A stretch of 64,000 bases of DNA from Achromobacter kerstersii (lineage in GTDB: Bacteria; Pseudomonadota; Gammaproteobacteria; Burkholderiales; Burkholderiaceae_B): the NCBI RefSeq assembly GCF_902859595.1, contig NZ_CADIJQ010000001.1:372001-436000 (forward strand), read 5' to 3'. Shown in pieces: positions 63,049 to 64,000 of the stretch. The position numbers were made by a program, and so were the translations under genes. The notes beneath the pieces are model-generated. The model was not told where the DNA came from. It saw nothing but the letters and a program-made list of their open reading frames with translations, and did not search any database. Each line of letters starts with the position of its first letter. Positions within the stretch are counted from its first letter, which is position 1.

Positions 63049-63196
63049 GGTGGCCCAGACGGCGCGCGCCCACGATTGCGGTCCGGAGCCTTCGCTCCGG
63101 ACTCCCCCGTCGTCATCTTCGTCCAGGCCTTTGGCCTTCCCTTCAGATTCCCTCGGGCGCATCGAGGTTGCGCGCCGTCTGGGCCACCACGGCAAC
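63041..63196. repeat. Nested-palindrome intergenic element with 27-bp perfect arms
   Basis: The left arm 63041-63067 (GTTGCCGTGGTGGCCCAGAC and 7 more bases) is the exact reverse complement of 63170-63196. The 102-bp interior contains the hairpin GTCCGGAGC-CTTC-GCTCCGGAC (63081-63102) and AGGCC-TTT-GGCCT (63125-63137). The whole could fold as a long stem with inner hairpins. No transposase is present. It may be a non-autonomous or structural repeat family. Confidence 0.85.
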
Positions 63197-63455
63197 AGGC
63201 TGCCGGTGTCTTGGATTGGCGCGCTGCTAGGGCGTGCCTAGGTGACGAGTGCTGCGGGGCCGCCGAATTGCTGCCGCCCGGGCGGCGGCAATCGGCATAC
63301 GGTGGTGGGGCGTCGGGGCGGTGTGCGCTTGCGCGCCTTTTCGATTGTGCGCTCGTGCATTTACACGTTTACGCTAACTCGTCGGAGAGGTGCTGCGCGC
63401 AACGGTCTGGGCAATAGCGGATGTTGGTCGTGCGTGACCGATCACTGCGCCATCA

Positions 63456-63827
63456 TCAATACGTTTCGCGCGACGTCGAAAAAAACGTTCCGCCTTTTCC
63501 ATCGGGCGTCAACGTCACTTTGAACGGAATCTGCTGATTGCACAGTTGCACGATCCATCGTTCATCCACGCTTCCATACTGCCGGGACGCGGCGGAATTG
63601 CCGGTGCCAATCGGGTTGACCTTGACGACTTCCGTTTGAATCGCGTCGACCTTTTGGCAATTCAGTTGAACTTGGGCCTGCATCGAAATGTTCTGGGCGA
63701 CGTCGGCTTTCAACGTGGCGCCGGCGTGCGTGTTGCCGGTGATGGGCGCTTTGGTCTGCGGGGCGGCGCAAGCGGCAAGCATAGAGACGAAAGCGGCAAT
63801 AGCGATCACGCGCGGATGGCGTTTCAT
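63456..63827 (-). CDS. Small outer-membrane-type lipoprotein
   Basis: A 123-residue protein with a lipoprotein signal. The hydrophobic run VIAIAAFVSMLAAC ends in the lipobox LAAC at Cys22. The mature part has KADVAQNISMQAQVQLNCQK and a C-terminal VQLCNQQIPFKVTLTPDGKG, with two further cysteines that may pair. AAGGGAG precedes the ATG. I do not recognise the family. The following residue after the lipid Cys is Ala, consistent with outer-membrane sorting. Confidence 0.72.
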   Translation of the reverse strand: MKRHPRVIAIAAFVSMLAACAAPQTKAPITGNTHAGATLKADVAQNISMQAQVQLNCQKVDAIQTEVVKVNPIGTGNSAASRQYGSVDERWIVQLCNQQIPFKVTLTPDGKGGTFFSTSRETY

Positions 63828-64000
63828 GTTGACTCCCTTGGTGGTCAGTTTGATAAGCAGAATTTGGCCGGATCGAGAATACCGTACATCTATCGCGCGC
63901 TGATTGGCAGGCGCGTTTCGACAAGGCGGGGGAAGCTCCTTATTATTTGACTTCATCCCGCCGGCAACCCGCAGCGTCTAACCCCCTTCATCGCATGACA

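Larger units (their letters stand above)
62991..63455. other. 465-bp intergenic region with structured repeats
   Basis: No supported gene. It holds a 16-bp direct repeat (63008-63023 and 63033-63048), the nested-palindrome element (63041-63196) and, after 63197, nothing I can support. A 93-codon open frame from 63242 lacks a ribosome site and protein-like composition. Confidence 0.7.

Noticed and set aside
63242-63523. 93-codon open frame near the right end
   Set aside because: There is no ribosome site, an odd residue mix rich in Arg and Cys, and it overlaps the lipoprotein gene on the other strand.
1-64000. Prophage, integrase, toxin-antitoxin or defence genes
   Set aside because: No integrase, phage structural, transposase, restriction or toxin-like protein could be recognised in any frame.

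Overview
The window is a GC-rich stretch of bacterial chromosome with dense genes and many ATGA/GTGA overlaps. It fits the Alcaligenaceae (Achromobacter/Bordetella group, Betaproteobacteria). The pointers are two Bug-type periplasmic receptors, a denitrifier-style narK-narGHJI cluster that carries its own parvulin and narXL, and a giant YadA-type adhesin with an ESPR leader. The assignment is inferred from gene content, not from a database match. No rRNA, tRNA, CRISPR array, integrase or insertion sequence was recognised.

1-14275 is a complete nitrate-respiration block: two NarK transporters (the first cut by the window edge), narG-narH-narJ-narI, a parvulin isomerase, moaA, a beta-carbonic anhydrase, mobB, and the NarX/NarL sensor-regulator pair. 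moaA and mobB serve the molybdenum cofactor that NarG needs. 14792-26203 encodes a trimeric autotransporter of about 3,800 residues. It contains eleven internal repeats whose lengths differ only by whole coiled-coil heptads. After a small secreted DUF4019-like protein comes ubiU-ubiV-ubiT (26824-29164), the oxygen-independent ubiquinone route, which would supply quinone to NarI when oxygen is absent.

29334-34424 is a lipid-type operon: a cyclopropane-synthase-family methyltransferase, a membrane desaturase and three different alpha/beta hydrolases. 34543-37929 holds an MHS-family transporter fused translationally to an acetylpolyamine-amidohydrolase-like deacetylase, plus a LysR regulator. 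37967-44750 is an amino-acid/sulfur area: a binding protein and a fused two-domain ABC permease on the minus strand, and a class V aminotransferase, a MetY-like enzyme and an esterase on the plus strand. 44831-50593 contains an AraC regulator and a coupled operon (AhpD-like protein, acyl-CoA-dehydrogenase-like flavoprotein, and a NitT/TauT-type ABC transporter).

50625-55201 carries a small secreted protein, an Asp-box propeller protein, a TerC-universal stress protein pair and a LysR regulator. 55198-59593 is a GntR regulator divergent from an IlvD/Edd dehydratase, an RraA-like protein and a Bug receptor, which looks like a sugar-acid or related organic-acid module. 59785-62990 is a second Bug receptor with catB, divergent from a CatR-like LysR regulator. 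The last kilobase holds a structured intergenic element with 27-bp perfect inverted arms and a small lipoprotein gene.

I did not find a clearly new defence or mobile system. The strongest candidates for undescribed biology are the heptad-quantised adhesin repeats, the nested-palindrome element near 63.1 kb, the methyltransferase-desaturase-triple-hydrolase operon, and the hydrolase in it with Cys in place of the nucleophile Ser.
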